39,386 bases of DNA, from NCBI GenBank assembly GCA_024401645.1, contig JAKSKR010000028.1, forward strand, positions 1-39,386, read 5' to 3'. Position 1 is the stretch's first letter; each line of letters begins with the position of its first letter. A program made the position numbers and the translations under genes. Below, one piece after another: positions 1 to 7,697 of this stretch. The notes beneath the pieces are model-generated. The model was not told where the DNA came from, made no database searches, and worked only from the letters and a program-made list of their open reading frames with translations. The DNA is from Paludibacteraceae bacterium (GTDB lineage: Bacteria > Bacteroidota > Bacteroidia > Bacteroidales > Paludibacteraceae).

Positions 1-12
1 TCTCACGAACAT

Positions 13-53
13 AAAAAGAGGGTATATCATAAATGTTGCATTATGATACACCC
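13..53 (-). terminator. Terminator of the Sel1-SUKH gene
   Basis: Arms at 20-32 and 41-53 are complementary over 13 positions with one A-C mismatch, around an 8-nt loop. Read leftward the hairpin is followed closely by a run of five U (13-17). It lies about 120 nt beyond the stop codon of the leftward gene at 172-1419. Read rightward no U run follows, so it should act only on the minus strand. Confidence 0.7.
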
Positions 54-171
54 CCATCTTATTTATGGAAGAAATTTAGTAAACATCTAATTTGAAACTT
101 GGTTTGTCCCTTATCTGTCGGTCAAATCTCTACAGCAATCCTCAAATTTGCCAATATGAGACAAGTTGCAT

Positions 172-1419
172 TTAGAGGTTGTTCAGCCGTGCCTGCCAAT
201 ATTCTCTACGTTCCTTACGGTAATCGTCACCGTTAAGGAGATAGTCGCTCAAAGAGTTTCCAGCAAGTGTTAAACCATGTTCGGGTTTGTATTGGAATAC
301 TCTACCTTCGGCATTCTGAACCATCACGATGTTGTCTATTCCTATATTTTCAATTACGTAGCAGTCTATAGGGAAGTCCTCGAAGTTCTTACGCATTTTC
401 TTCGTTTGCGCTACGGTCGAATACTCGTTATCAACAATACCGCACAACTCGATGTCGCGCACTAAAATAGAACCAAATTTTTGGACGTACTCTACGAAGT
501 CTTCTGAAAATTCAACACACAAAGCCTCTTTGGCAGCTTCAATTGCAGAAGCATCTGAGCCGTCACCAGAATACAACTTGTCTGTTTGTGCTAACGAGTA
601 TATAACGTCAATAATATTCTGTTCTGGTGTGGATTCTATAGCGGGTAACTCCATTTTTGAAGATTCAACAATATCTCCATTTTTGTACATTTTTTCCAAA
701 TGATCTTGTGCCTCCTTATGCCCGTTATTAGCAGCCGTTCTGTACCATTTTACAGCAAGTGCCATATCGAAATCTACGCCCTCTCCATCCTGATAGCAAC
801 TGCCAAGAATATACTGCGCTTGCTTATAGCCACGTTTTGCCGCCTTCAAAAGCAATTCGACCGCCTTTTCGTGGTTTTCGTCAACACCATAGCCATTTAA
901 ATATGAAATGGCAAGATTATACATAGAACGGGAGTCGCCCTGCTCGGCTGCCATTGCCCAATATTTGAACGATTGGGTGAAATCTTGTTCTACACCTATA
1001 CCGTCTGAATAGCAATTGCCCACTTCGTACATAGATTCAACATAACCAAGGTCGGCAGCTTTCTTGAACATTTCAAACCCCATTTCATCGTCTTGTTCTA
1101 CACCACAACCATCTTGATAGCAGTATCCAAGATTGTGGAAAGCTTCCGCATCATTTTTTTCTGCGGCATTAGCCCAACAGGCGTACGCTTTCTCAAAATT
1201 TTGGCACATGGCATAACATATTCCTAACTTAGAGAAAATGCTAACTTCAAAATTCTCGTCCTCTTTTCTCTGGCACAACGATTCGTATAGTTCTATAGCC
1301 TTGTTTATGTCTTGCTTAACTAGGTTGCCTTGCATATAGAGATCCGCCAATTTTCTAGTGGCTTTAAAATCTCCTTTATTAGCTGCTTCTGTAAGGTTTT
1401 TGATGACTTCTGCTGACAT
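172..1419 (-). CDS. Sel1-repeat protein with C-terminal SUKH (SMI1/KNR4-like) domain
   Basis: This is a predicted cytoplasmic protein of 415 aa with no signal peptide or membrane segment. Residues about 8-245 are six to seven Sel1-type TPR-like repeats, recognisable by recurring LGxCYxDGxGVxxD and AAxxGxxxA patterns; such solenoids bind other proteins. Residues about 291-396 resemble the SUKH superfamily: an amphipathic start (AAKEALCVEFSEDFVEYV), a glycine turn, then YVIENIGIDNIVMV and VFQYKPEHGLTLAG. SUKH proteins include many immunity proteins of bacterial polymorphic toxins. The ATG at 1419 sits about 25 nt from a consensus promoter, and the gene has its own terminator, so it is monocistronic. 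It is divergent from a secreted YD-repeat-like protein. The Sel1 assignment is firm; the SUKH assignment is by motif pattern and an immunity role is inference. Confidence 0.88.
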   Translation of the reverse strand: MSAEVIKNLTEAANKGDFKATRKLADLYMQGNLVKQDINKAIELYESLCQRKEDENFEVSIFSKLGICYAMCQNFEKAYACWANAAEKNDAEAFHNLGYCYQDGCGVEQDDEMGFEMFKKAADLGYVESMYEVGNCYSDGIGVEQDFTQSFKYWAMAAEQGDSRSMYNLAISYLNGYGVDENHEKAVELLLKAAKRGYKQAQYILGSCYQDGEGVDFDMALAVKWYRTAANNGHKEAQDHLEKMYKNGDIVESSKMELPAIESTPEQNIIDVIYSLAQTDKLYSGDGSDASAIEAAKEALCVEFSEDFVEYVQKFGSILVRDIELCGIVDNEYSTVAQTKKMRKNFEDFPIDCYVIENIGIDNIVMVQNAEGRVFQYKPEHGLTLAGNSLSDYLLNGDDYRKERREYWQARLNNL

Positions 1420-1450
1420 ATGTTAACATCTAACTTATTAATTATATCTG

Positions 1451-1480
1451 CAAATATAGCCTAAAAACGCTATAAAACAA
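1451..1480 (-). promoter_or_regulatory. Bacteroidetes-type promoter of the Sel1-SUKH gene
   Basis: On the minus strand the -7 box TATATTTG (1451-1458) is preceded after exactly 19 nt by TTG (1478-1480), an exact fit to the Bacteroidetes consensus TTG-N19-21-TAnnTTTG. Initiation near 1445 would give a leader of about 25 nt before the ATG at 1419. A second minus-strand -7-like box, TATCTTTG, lies at 1565-1572 without a matching -33 element. The rest of 1420-1677 shows nothing recognisable. Confidence 0.75.
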
Positions 1481-1677
1481 TAAAATCTGCTGAAGGCTGA
1501 TTCTAAACCATTCTAAATAGGTTATTGGCACTTTTTCTTTTCGTTCGCCATTTTATGTTCGCTACAAAGATAAGGGGCAAGCCGAGTTTTGCTTTAGATG
1601 CTTACTTTATACTTGTATGGTTTAGTAATATTTCTTAACTTGCAAATTGTTCAACATCGTAATTAATATAGCAAAGT

Positions 1678-3051
1678 ATGAATCGTTTGACAATTGCCCT
1701 AATTGGCAGCATAATTTTTAACACATCGTTGTTCGCAGATTCAGAGAACAGCCTACCAACAACCGAAACCCTGCACCTGAATGGGAAGGTAAAAACGCAA
1801 AAGAGCTACAAGAATGGTAGCATGTTCCAAGAAATGAATTTCAGAGAAGATGGCAGACTCATTTCCGATATTGTCTACTCTCAAAAAGGTAGCAAACACA
1901 ATGAAACGAAAGTTACTTATGACGCAAACGGAAACGTCTTGAATGTCGTTAAGTGCGACTATACGCTAAAAGTGCCGAAAAAATCGGACTGGGGCGAAGG
2001 GGCAATCGTAGATGGCGATACTTATGAAAAAGCACGTATGTGGGATTATGCTCCCGACCTTCTGGAAAAGCACATCATATATTGGGAATCTTATTCCTAT
2101 AACGAAAATAATCAAGTGGTTAGTAGTGCCATCACCAGTAAAGAACCTTTTGCATTCACTCGCCACAAATACCTGTTCGAATACGATAAGAATGGCTTGA
2201 AAACTAGCCAGAAACACTATTCCTTTGACTTGGGTGACAGAGATACATCTTACTATGAACTAACAGTGTGGGAGTACGATAAAGACAAGAGGCCTACGCT
2301 TGAAAAGTTATACAAAGGGAAAGATGGCACGGAATTTCGACTTTCTGAAACCACCACCTATAGCTATAATTCAAAAGGATTGTTGACCGAAAGAACTACC
2401 ATGATCAACGATACGACATGTAAGGCAAAGACACAGATATCGTATTTCAGCAACGGTCAAAAAATGATGGTAATTGAAACTAGGCGAAAAATGGAAAGAA
2501 AGTCTGCTGTTGGCAGAATTCCGTGGATAATGGTGACCGATACTGTAGAAATATACGACAAGAAAGGTCATAACTTATTGAGAATTGGAAATGTTGGTAG
2601 AAGGACATGTAAACTTCGTTTTGAATACGACAAAAAGGGTAATCTAACAGATGAGTTTGACTGTTTAGGACATACCCAACATTCTTATACAAATAAAGGG
2701 GTAAAGACAGAATCAAGAATCTATTCGTCATTTGGAAAAGAAAACGATGCACCCATAATCGTTAAAACGTACGATAGCAAGGGACGCATAATAAAAAGCG
2801 TTTTATGGAATGGTGAAGTTACTACCATTGAATACGACAATAACGACTTTATTAAAGTTGTACAGACTTCTGATTCTTCAATTTCCGACAGAATGTATGG
2901 TCACCAGGTTTCTGAAATTAAAGTTTTAGATAAGGACAAGACCAGTGTTAAGGATGTGTACAATTACGAGTACGATTCCATGAAGAATTTGCTGAAATCA
3001 CCATCGAAATATGGTTATGGCAATAAATATGTGTATGAATATTACAAGTAA
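1678..3051 (+). CDS. Secreted YD-repeat-like (RHS-related) protein
   Basis: This 457-aa protein starts with a plausible signal peptide (residues 1-20, MNRLTIALIGSIIFNTSLFA). The remainder is built from degenerate beta-strand repeats of YD/RHS character: YDANGNVLNV, YDKNGLKTSQ, YEYDKDKR-like WEYDKDKRPT, YSYNSKGLLTE, YDKKGHNLLR, YDKKGNLTDE, YDSKGRIIKS and YEYDSMKNLL. YD repeats form extracellular beta-spiral shells in RHS toxins and teneurins, but this protein is far shorter than an RHS toxin and has no obvious C-terminal toxin domain. Many small Bacteroidetes YD-like proteins have no known function. It ends near the convergent DnaA-like gene and is divergent from the Sel1-SUKH gene. Location in the periplasm or on the outer membrane is inferred from the signal peptide only. 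Confidence 0.8.
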   Translation: MNRLTIALIGSIIFNTSLFADSENSLPTTETLHLNGKVKTQKSYKNGSMFQEMNFREDGRLISDIVYSQKGSKHNETKVTYDANGNVLNVVKCDYTLKVPKKSDWGEGAIVDGDTYEKARMWDYAPDLLEKHIIYWESYSYNENNQVVSSAITSKEPFAFTRHKYLFEYDKNGLKTSQKHYSFDLGDRDTSYYELTVWEYDKDKRPTLEKLYKGKDGTEFRLSETTTYSYNSKGLLTERTTMINDTTCKAKTQISYFSNGQKMMVIETRRKMERKSAVGRIPWIMVTDTVEIYDKKGHNLLRIGNVGRRTCKLRFEYDKKGNLTDEFDCLGHTQHSYTNKGVKTESRIYSSFGKENDAPIIVKTYDSKGRIIKSVLWNGEVTTIEYDNNDFIKVVQTSDSSISDRMYGHQVSEIKVLDKDKTSVKDVYNYEYDSMKNLLKSPSKYGYGNKYVYEYYK

Positions 3052-3061
3052 GGGGCAGCCA

Positions 3062-3114
3062 ACTAATAACCTTTTAATTGGTAAAAATTAGTGAGACGCT
3101 TACCGAAATAGCGT
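3062..3114. other. Convergent intergenic hairpins
   Basis: Between the convergent genes ending at 3051 and 3116 lie two short inverted repeats: ACTAAT/ATTAGT (3062-3067 and 3087-3092, with inner ACC/GGT) and ACGCT/AGCGT (3096-3100 and 3110-3114). Read leftward, the second is followed about 9 nt later by a U5 run (3083-3087), so it may end the leftward transcript. The evidence is modest. Confidence 0.35.
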
Positions 3115-3115
3115 A

Positions 3116-3406
3116 TTAGTCTTTCACCTGTTCAAGGTAGAAGTCGACTTGCTTTTTTACCTCGTAAATGGTTTCTTGCTTGGCATCGTGCGCCAAATAA
3201 TAGAGTGTAAGGTTTTCGTCGCGGTTAAGGGCTCGCCTTATTACCGATATGGGCAGACCATACGACACGCTAACCTTGGCAATAACCGTACGGGCCTCAC
3301 TAACATTCTCGCTGCTAGTGTAAGGCTTCTCAATGTCGGCACGGTTAATGCCAAGCACTTTAGCCGTAATGTTTACGATTATGTTAACCAAATTGGCATT
3401 GGTCAT
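3116..3406 (-). CDS. Small protein resembling DnaA domain IV
   Basis: This 96-aa protein matches the layout of the DnaA C-terminal DNA-binding domain over residues about 3-75: an opening helix (NLVNIIVNITAKVLGI), the SEARTVIAKVSVSYGLP stretch corresponding to the R/A-rich helix and turn before the helix-turn-helix, then VIRRALNRDENLTLYYLAHDA where DnaA has the GRDHTTVLHA signature. The signature is degenerate (RDENLTLYY), so DnaA-box recognition should not be assumed. There is no AAA+ ATPase domain, so it is not an initiator. It lies 63 nt downstream of the flippase gene, with no promoter box visible between them, and may be read from that transcript. A role in DNA binding is inference. Confidence 0.68.
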   Translation of the reverse strand: MTNANLVNIIVNITAKVLGINRADIEKPYTSSENVSEARTVIAKVSVSYGLPISVIRRALNRDENLTLYYLAHDAKQETIYEVKKQVDFYLEQVKD

Positions 3407-3469
3407 AGGCCTAGTTTCTTTTTTTGAGGTACCTGTTAAGGGATAGGCACTTCGTTATTCGTGCTAAAT

Positions 3470-4921
3470 TTAGTCTTTTTTCTTGAATGTTGTTATCAAT
3501 TCTACCAATAATTGCCTATTAACGAACAGATTTATTACCAAATAGATGATTCCGCATATAGCAACTTCGGCTACGACTTGGTAAAGTGTACCCAATTGGA
3601 AGTGGTTCTGAAACTGAATGACCGAAATTGCCATGACCAAGGTTATTAGCAAATTCGGTAACAAGTCCTTAATCAGGTCTATTGGCGAATAGTTGATAAG
3701 ACACTTCAGAAAGACGGCATCGATAATTGCCAACACTACGTGTATAAGAATGTATCCCTTAATGAGGGTTTGAATGTCGTTAGGGAAAAAATAGATGCAG
3801 AAGAATACCGATAGCAGAATCATTATGTTCTTGCCCGATTCTAACAATAATGCCCTTTCCTGACCTTTTGGAGAAATGAGGTAGTAGTTGTAAAACAAGG
3901 TATGGAATGGATGCAATGTGCCCGAAAAACAGAACAATTGGAAAAATGGTACCATTGGTAACCACTTATCGGTAAAGACCAACGACACAACATCGCCCAT
4001 GCATAGGAAAAGGAAGGCCATGGTTGGGAAGGTGATGAATGCCGTTATTTTTGTGAATCGGCGCAAATAGAGCAACTGCCTTTCGGGGTCTTCGTTCAGC
4101 TTAACCAGTGCCGAACTACCCACGCCACCCAGAATGTCGCCTAATGCCAAAGGTAAGATTTCCTCGTATTTTCGGGCTTGTGAGAAATAGCCCAACTGAC
4201 TCATTTCGTACTTCCTACCAATTACAAAGTTGTAGATGTTGTAGACGGTGGTATTGAGCAACGAGTTTGAAATAATCTTTACACTTGAGCTGAACAGTTC
4301 CCTAATTACGCCAAAGTTGCATTTTGTTGTAATGCTGAATGGGTGTAATAGCCACAGGCAAATAACTTTAACCCCTATGAAGATGATTTGTTGCCACGCC
4401 AGTGCCCAGTAGCCATAGTTGAACTTAATGAGTAGGCAAACACCCACACCCGATGCTGTTAGGCCTATGATGTTGGCAAGTGCCATTATCTTGTAGTTCA
4501 AGCTGCGTTTAAGCAGAACTATCTGCACAATGGCTAGCGGATTTAGCAGCAACGTAAGGAATACCACACGGGCAACCTTTGTCAACGCCTCTTCGTGAAA
4601 GAAGTCTGCAATGAGCGGTGTACAGAAATAAAAAGGGATGTATAGGGCTAGGCCCACTGCAATGTTGAAAAAGAAGACAGCCGAATATTCCTCTTTCGAT
4701 ATCTCCTTTCGCTTAAGTAGTGTGATGCTGAAACCAGACTCGATGAGAATGTTGCCTATGGCCGAGAATATGGCTAGGGCACCAATAAGTCCGAAATCGT
4801 GCGGTGTGAGCAAGCGTGCCGTTATAATGCCAGTTACAAAGGTTATGACGATGGCACCTAAACGGTCGACTGTACTCCAAACGAGTGACTTCTTTGTTTT
4901 TGATTTCAGATCTTCAGCCAT
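3470..4921 (-). CDS. Wzx-type polysaccharide flippase (MOP superfamily)
   Basis: This 483-aa integral inner-membrane protein carries many hydrophobic segments along its whole length. Its N-terminus is typical of Wzx/TuaB/WzxC transporters: KKSLVWSTVDRLGAIVITFVTGIITARLLTPHDFG, with the ARLLTPxDFG element before the second helix. The family moves undecaprenyl-linked glycans from the cytoplasmic to the periplasmic face for capsule, O-antigen or exopolysaccharide synthesis. Length is normal. Its ATG (4921) begins one base after the TGA of the upstream DUF4421 gene (TGA-G-ATG), so translation is probably coupled. No glycosyltransferase or polymerase genes are nearby, so the substrate cannot be named. 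The lone position outside a polysaccharide cluster is unusual but not rare in Bacteroidetes. Confidence 0.88.
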   Translation of the reverse strand: MAEDLKSKTKKSLVWSTVDRLGAIVITFVTGIITARLLTPHDFGLIGALAIFSAIGNILIESGFSITLLKRKEISKEEYSAVFFFNIAVGLALYIPFYFCTPLIADFFHEEALTKVARVVFLTLLLNPLAIVQIVLLKRSLNYKIMALANIIGLTASGVGVCLLIKFNYGYWALAWQQIIFIGVKVICLWLLHPFSITTKCNFGVIRELFSSSVKIISNSLLNTTVYNIYNFVIGRKYEMSQLGYFSQARKYEEILPLALGDILGGVGSSALVKLNEDPERQLLYLRRFTKITAFITFPTMAFLFLCMGDVVSLVFTDKWLPMVPFFQLFCFSGTLHPFHTLFYNYYLISPKGQERALLLESGKNIMILLSVFFCIYFFPNDIQTLIKGYILIHVVLAIIDAVFLKCLINYSPIDLIKDLLPNLLITLVMAISVIQFQNHFQLGTLYQVVAEVAICGIIYLVINLFVNRQLLVELITTFKKKD

Positions 4922-4922
4922 C

Positions 4923-5999
4923 TCATTCGCCTGTTAAAATTCGTTGTATGCGGTCCATGGTCTTGTGTCCGGGTACCTTGCAATTCTTCAATCCAAATTC
5001 GCCCAAGCGGAATGCATGGTTAAGGCGGATGTTGCCCACCTCGCGCTTGTAGTCGAAGTCGCTGTTTTTAAGGAATGTACCGTTATATTCACCCGAAAGG
5101 GAAATGCCGCCAAAACGGTAGTTGTAGGTCAGGTTGACGCGTCCGTTAGCCCTGAAACCATAGTCGAAGGCATCTTTTTCTTCCCCATTCATCGTGTAGC
5201 TGGCAGGGCCAGCAGCAACATAAGGCACACAAAGCAAGCCAAGCACCCAACGTCCGCCGTTAAAGGCGAAGTTATGACCATAGCCGGCGCCAAGGTTAAA
5301 GGTGTTAATCTTGGCTTTTTCTAGTGGTAACGTTGCCAAAACGGCATCGGCTTGCTCGGTTTCGTCGAAATTACGTTTGTTGAAGGCATTGTGCCCGAAG
5401 GTGAAACCAACAATTCCCGAACCCTGGCTCTTTAGTTGGGCACGGTGGTAAGAATAGTCGTAACCCGAAAGAAGGGCGTAACGCTTGTTACAGACCCATT
5501 CGGCATTAATGTCCCAGTCGGTGGAACGGAAAGCACGCAAGCGCGTTTCGTCGTCGGTAAAGTCAATAAACTGGCTGTAGTCGCTTTCGTTAACAAGGCG
5601 CAGGTTGCGAATGTGTGCTATGCTAAACGCCAAGTGCATACGCCCCATGTTTATGTTGTAGGCAAAGTTAAAGCCCTTGTTTATGGGTTTAAGGGCTATG
5701 TTGTAACCTATTTTCAGCCATTTCCAGTAAAGGAAGGCCGAAATAAGCGGCTGCATTTCGGTGTCGCAATAGAGTGGTAGGCCGTTATTGGGTGTTACGC
5801 CAAAGAAAGGGATGCGGTAGCGGTAACCAACCTCGAACATTGGGTGTGGTTGTTGTGCACTTATGTACTCCGTGCTAGCGGTAAAATGTTCGGCACAAGT
5901 AGTATCGGGATGTACCAATACATCATAACCTTCAATATCGGTAGCATAAACGCCAATACTGAAAAGCATTATGAATAGGGTGGTTATGTATTTAAGCAT
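4923..5999 (-). CDS. DUF4421-type outer-membrane protein
   Basis: This 358-aa protein begins with a clear signal peptide (MLKYITTLFIMLFSIGVYA). Alternating hydrophobic and polar strands rich in aromatics and glycine follow, as in outer-membrane beta-barrels (for example KWLKIGYNIALKPI, FNLGAGYGHNFAF, GRVNLTYNYRFGGISLSGEYNGTF). The order of elements agrees with Bacteroidetes proteins annotated DUF4421, whose function is unknown. The frame stays open to a GTG at 6014, but the ATG at 5999 gives the better signal peptide and fits the -7 box at 6031-6038. Translation is coupled to the flippase by a TGA-G-ATG junction, suggesting a shared envelope or glycan-related role; that is inference. Confidence 0.82.
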   Translation of the reverse strand: MLKYITTLFIMLFSIGVYATDIEGYDVLVHPDTTCAEHFTASTEYISAQQPHPMFEVGYRYRIPFFGVTPNNGLPLYCDTEMQPLISAFLYWKWLKIGYNIALKPINKGFNFAYNINMGRMHLAFSIAHIRNLRLVNESDYSQFIDFTDDETRLRAFRSTDWDINAEWVCNKRYALLSGYDYSYHRAQLKSQGSGIVGFTFGHNAFNKRNFDETEQADAVLATLPLEKAKINTFNLGAGYGHNFAFNGGRWVLGLLCVPYVAAGPASYTMNGEEKDAFDYGFRANGRVNLTYNYRFGGISLSGEYNGTFLKNSDFDYKREVGNIRLNHAFRLGEFGLKNCKVPGHKTMDRIQRILTGE

Positions 6000-6030
6000 G
6001 GTGTTTGGGCGCACATTTAGTTAGCGGATG

Positions 6031-6038
6031 CAAAATTA
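6031..6038 (-). promoter_or_regulatory. -7 box for the DUF4421-flippase operon
   Basis: On the minus strand TAATTTTG fits TAnnTTTG and lies about 30 nt before the ATG at 5999. No TTG is present at the expected 19-21 nt upstream. The terminator just upstream (6084-6114) indicates that the operon needs its own promoter here. Confidence 0.45.
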
Positions 6039-6083
6039 AGGAAAAATACTTGCAAAACAGCTAGAAATGTGTCTACTGGTCAT

Positions 6084-6114
6084 AAAAAAAGCGACGAACC
6101 GCAGTTCGTCGCTT
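6084..6114 (-). terminator. Terminator of the TerB operon
   Basis: A 10-bp perfect stem (6089-6098 with 6105-6114, core AAGCGACGAA) around a 6-nt loop is followed, reading leftward, by a run of seven U (6084-6090). It lies just past the TerB-like gene and separates that transcript from the DUF4421-flippase operon. Confidence 0.88.
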
Positions 6115-6147
6115 CCTATTTCAGTCGGGAATATTCCCCAATTTGCA

Positions 6148-6516
6148 TCAGTCAACGTCAAGCGCCTTCTTCCACTGGTCGAAAGCCTCAAGTTCAGCAG
6201 GAGCTTCAGTGCCATCGACACAAACAATGGTGTTGATGAAGTTCTTCATACCATTTAGGGTAGACTTTCTTTCAGCATCGCCCAAACCTGCCAATGCAGT
6301 CTTGGTTTCTTCAATAAGTTCGTTAAGTTCGTACTTTTTGTTGGTAGTAGCTGCAAGAATCTGTTCAACATCGTCGCCAATACCAGCCTGCGACTTCAAG
6401 TAACCAATGAAGAGGTTGATGAATGCCTTTTCCTTATCGTCGTAGTTACCGTCGGCTGCACCAAAGAAGACACCAGTCTTTGCAACCAATTCGGCAAATT
6501 TTACCTTCTGATTCAT
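6148..6516 (-). CDS. TerB-like protein
   Basis: This 122-aa soluble acidic protein is mostly helical. It has the TerB pattern: FAELVAKTGVFFGAADGNYDDKEKAFINLFIGYL near the N-terminus (an acidic DGxYDxxE element that in TerB helps bind metal), and a second acidic stretch INTIVCVDGTEAPAELEAFDQW near residues 95-115. TerB domains occur in tellurite-resistance/stress complexes and in DjlA-like proteins and act as metal-binding or scaffold modules. No other ter genes are present in the window, so tellurite resistance should not be inferred. It follows the small repetitive protein by 14 nt, and a strong terminator ends this two-gene unit. Confidence 0.78.
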   Translation of the reverse strand: MNQKVKFAELVAKTGVFFGAADGNYDDKEKAFINLFIGYLKSQAGIGDDVEQILAATTNKKYELNELIEETKTALAGLGDAERKSTLNGMKNFINTIVCVDGTEAPAELEAFDQWKKALDVD

Positions 6517-6530
6517 TTTTCTATGATTGT

Positions 6531-6884
6531 TTATGCTTTGTTTCCGAAAATACCTTTCAAAATTTCAGCAGCGTTGCCTGCCATGCCCGCAATGTCGGAA
6601 GTAGACATATTGTTAAGCGACTGTGGGTTTTGCTGCATGTTCGACTGGTTACCACCCTTAAGAATGTTGGTCAGAACACTTGCACCACCAGTGGCTGCTA
6701 GAACCTTTATGATGCTTGCAACATCAATACCGCTACCGCTAGCATTAGCTTGAGCCGACTTGCCCTGCTGCATGGCTGCAATTACCTTTACAATGCTGGC
6801 AATGTCTAGTCCACCTGCGTTTGCAGAACTGGTTTTAGCTTTATTGCCACCCAAAATGGCACCGAGAACACTTGTAAAATCCAT
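6531..6884 (-). CDS. Small Gly/Ala/Asn-rich protein with internal duplication
   Basis: This 117-aa protein belongs to no family I recognise. It carries an internal duplication: GGLDIASIVKVIAAM (about residues 24-38) and SGIDVASIIKVLAATGG (about 51-67), each a short amphipathic helix followed by low-complexity Gly/Ser/Ala/Gln/Asn sequence. There is no signal peptide and no confident membrane span. The start ATSVLGAILGG-like segment (TSVLGAILGGNKAK) recalls small glycine-rich helical proteins of the YidB type, but I would not assign it. It is the first gene of a two-gene operon with the TerB-like protein, so the two products may act together. Confidence 0.7.
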   Translation of the reverse strand: MDFTSVLGAILGGNKAKTSSANAGGLDIASIVKVIAAMQQGKSAQANASGSGIDVASIIKVLAATGGASVLTNILKGGNQSNMQQNPQSLNNMSTSDIAGMAGNAAEILKGIFGNKA

Positions 6885-6919
6885 AATAAAAGTTTTTTAT
6901 GTGTGTACAACAAATATGT

Positions 6920-7019
6920 GAAGCTCCTTATAAAGCTTCTTGGTAAAGCTACCTATAAAATATGATATAAGCAAAACTTATTCGCCAATATTTGCGTATG
7001 TGCCAATAAAATGGCACAT
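6920..7019. other. Intergenic region with three short inverted repeats
   Basis: Between the DUF2461 gene (stop at 7028) and the small repetitive gene (start 6884) lie GAAGCT/AGCTTC (6920-6925, 6934-6939), GGTA/TACC (6942-6945, 6950-6953) and the perfect 8-bp ATGTGCCA/TGGCACAT (6998-7005, 7012-7019). The last sits 8 nt past the DUF2461 stop but has no U run on the leftward strand, so it may be a 3'-end stabiliser or weak terminator. No exact -7 box was found for the downstream operon. Confidence 0.4.
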
Positions 7020-7027
7020 TCCATCGA

Positions 7028-7696
7028 CTAGCGTTCAAGCAATATGTTGTTAATATAGGTGTTGAAAGGAATGGTCAGCTTAAAGTCGGCAAGCATTTGG
7101 TCAATGCTGTCTTTGCCAGCCACGTCCTTGTCGGTAAGGTTCTTGCAGAACATGTAGTCTTTCAGCTTCAAGTACTCTGCACCCTCGCAATCGGCAGGGT
7201 AGCCAACAGGCAGGCGTTTCAGCTTATTGGTACTTGTAAGTTGACCAAACACTTTGGTAACGTTAGCATCTTCCACCACAGGTTGCCATTCTTCGAAACA
7301 GTTGACAATAATGTCGCGAACACGTTTTAGCACGTTCTTCTCGAGGCAGTAAACGCCAGTTGCCAGCAAACTGCCACCGGGTTGCAAATGCACGTAGTAG
7401 CCGCTTAACAGGCTCTTGCGGGCACCGTGCGGGGCTATGAAGGCGCCAAAGTGTCGCTTGTAGGGCGATTTGTCTTCCGAGAAACGTGTATCGCGATAGA
7501 AACGGTAGAGGCAGTCCTTTGCCGTCATTGGTTCAAGCGACGGATCGGCAGCCCTCAATTCTTCAATCATGTAGTTAACAATCTCCTCGAAGTCTGCCTT
7601 TGCAGTCTCGTAGTCTTTCTTGTGTTCCTGGAAGTACGGACGGTTGTTGTTGTCGCGTATGTTTTCTAGGAAGGTCATTATGCGGTCGGTCCTCAT
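7028..7696 (-). CDS. DUF2461 (TIGR02453-type) protein
   Basis: This 222-aa cytoplasmic protein shows the conserved features of DUF2461: FLENIRDNNNRPYFQEHKKDYETAKADFE at the N-terminus, then FYRDTRFSEDKSPYKRHFGAFIAP in the middle, followed by GYYVHLQPGGSLLATGVY. Length is normal. The biochemical function of the family is not known. Its ATG (7696) begins one base after the TGA of the lytic transglycosylase gene, so it is probably the translationally coupled last gene of the operon Usp, transglycosylase, DUF2461. Confidence 0.92.
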   Translation of the reverse strand: MRTDRIMTFLENIRDNNNRPYFQEHKKDYETAKADFEEIVNYMIEELRAADPSLEPMTAKDCLYRFYRDTRFSEDKSPYKRHFGAFIAPHGARKSLLSGYYVHLQPGGSLLATGVYCLEKNVLKRVRDIIVNCFEEWQPVVEDANVTKVFGQLTSTNKLKRLPVGYPADCEGAEYLKLKDYMFCKNLTDKDVAGKDSIDQMLADFKLTIPFNTYINNILLER

Positions 7697-7697
7697 C

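Noticed and set aside
6148..6516. Tellurite-resistance operon
   Set aside because: Only a TerB-like module is present; terC, terD and related genes are absent.
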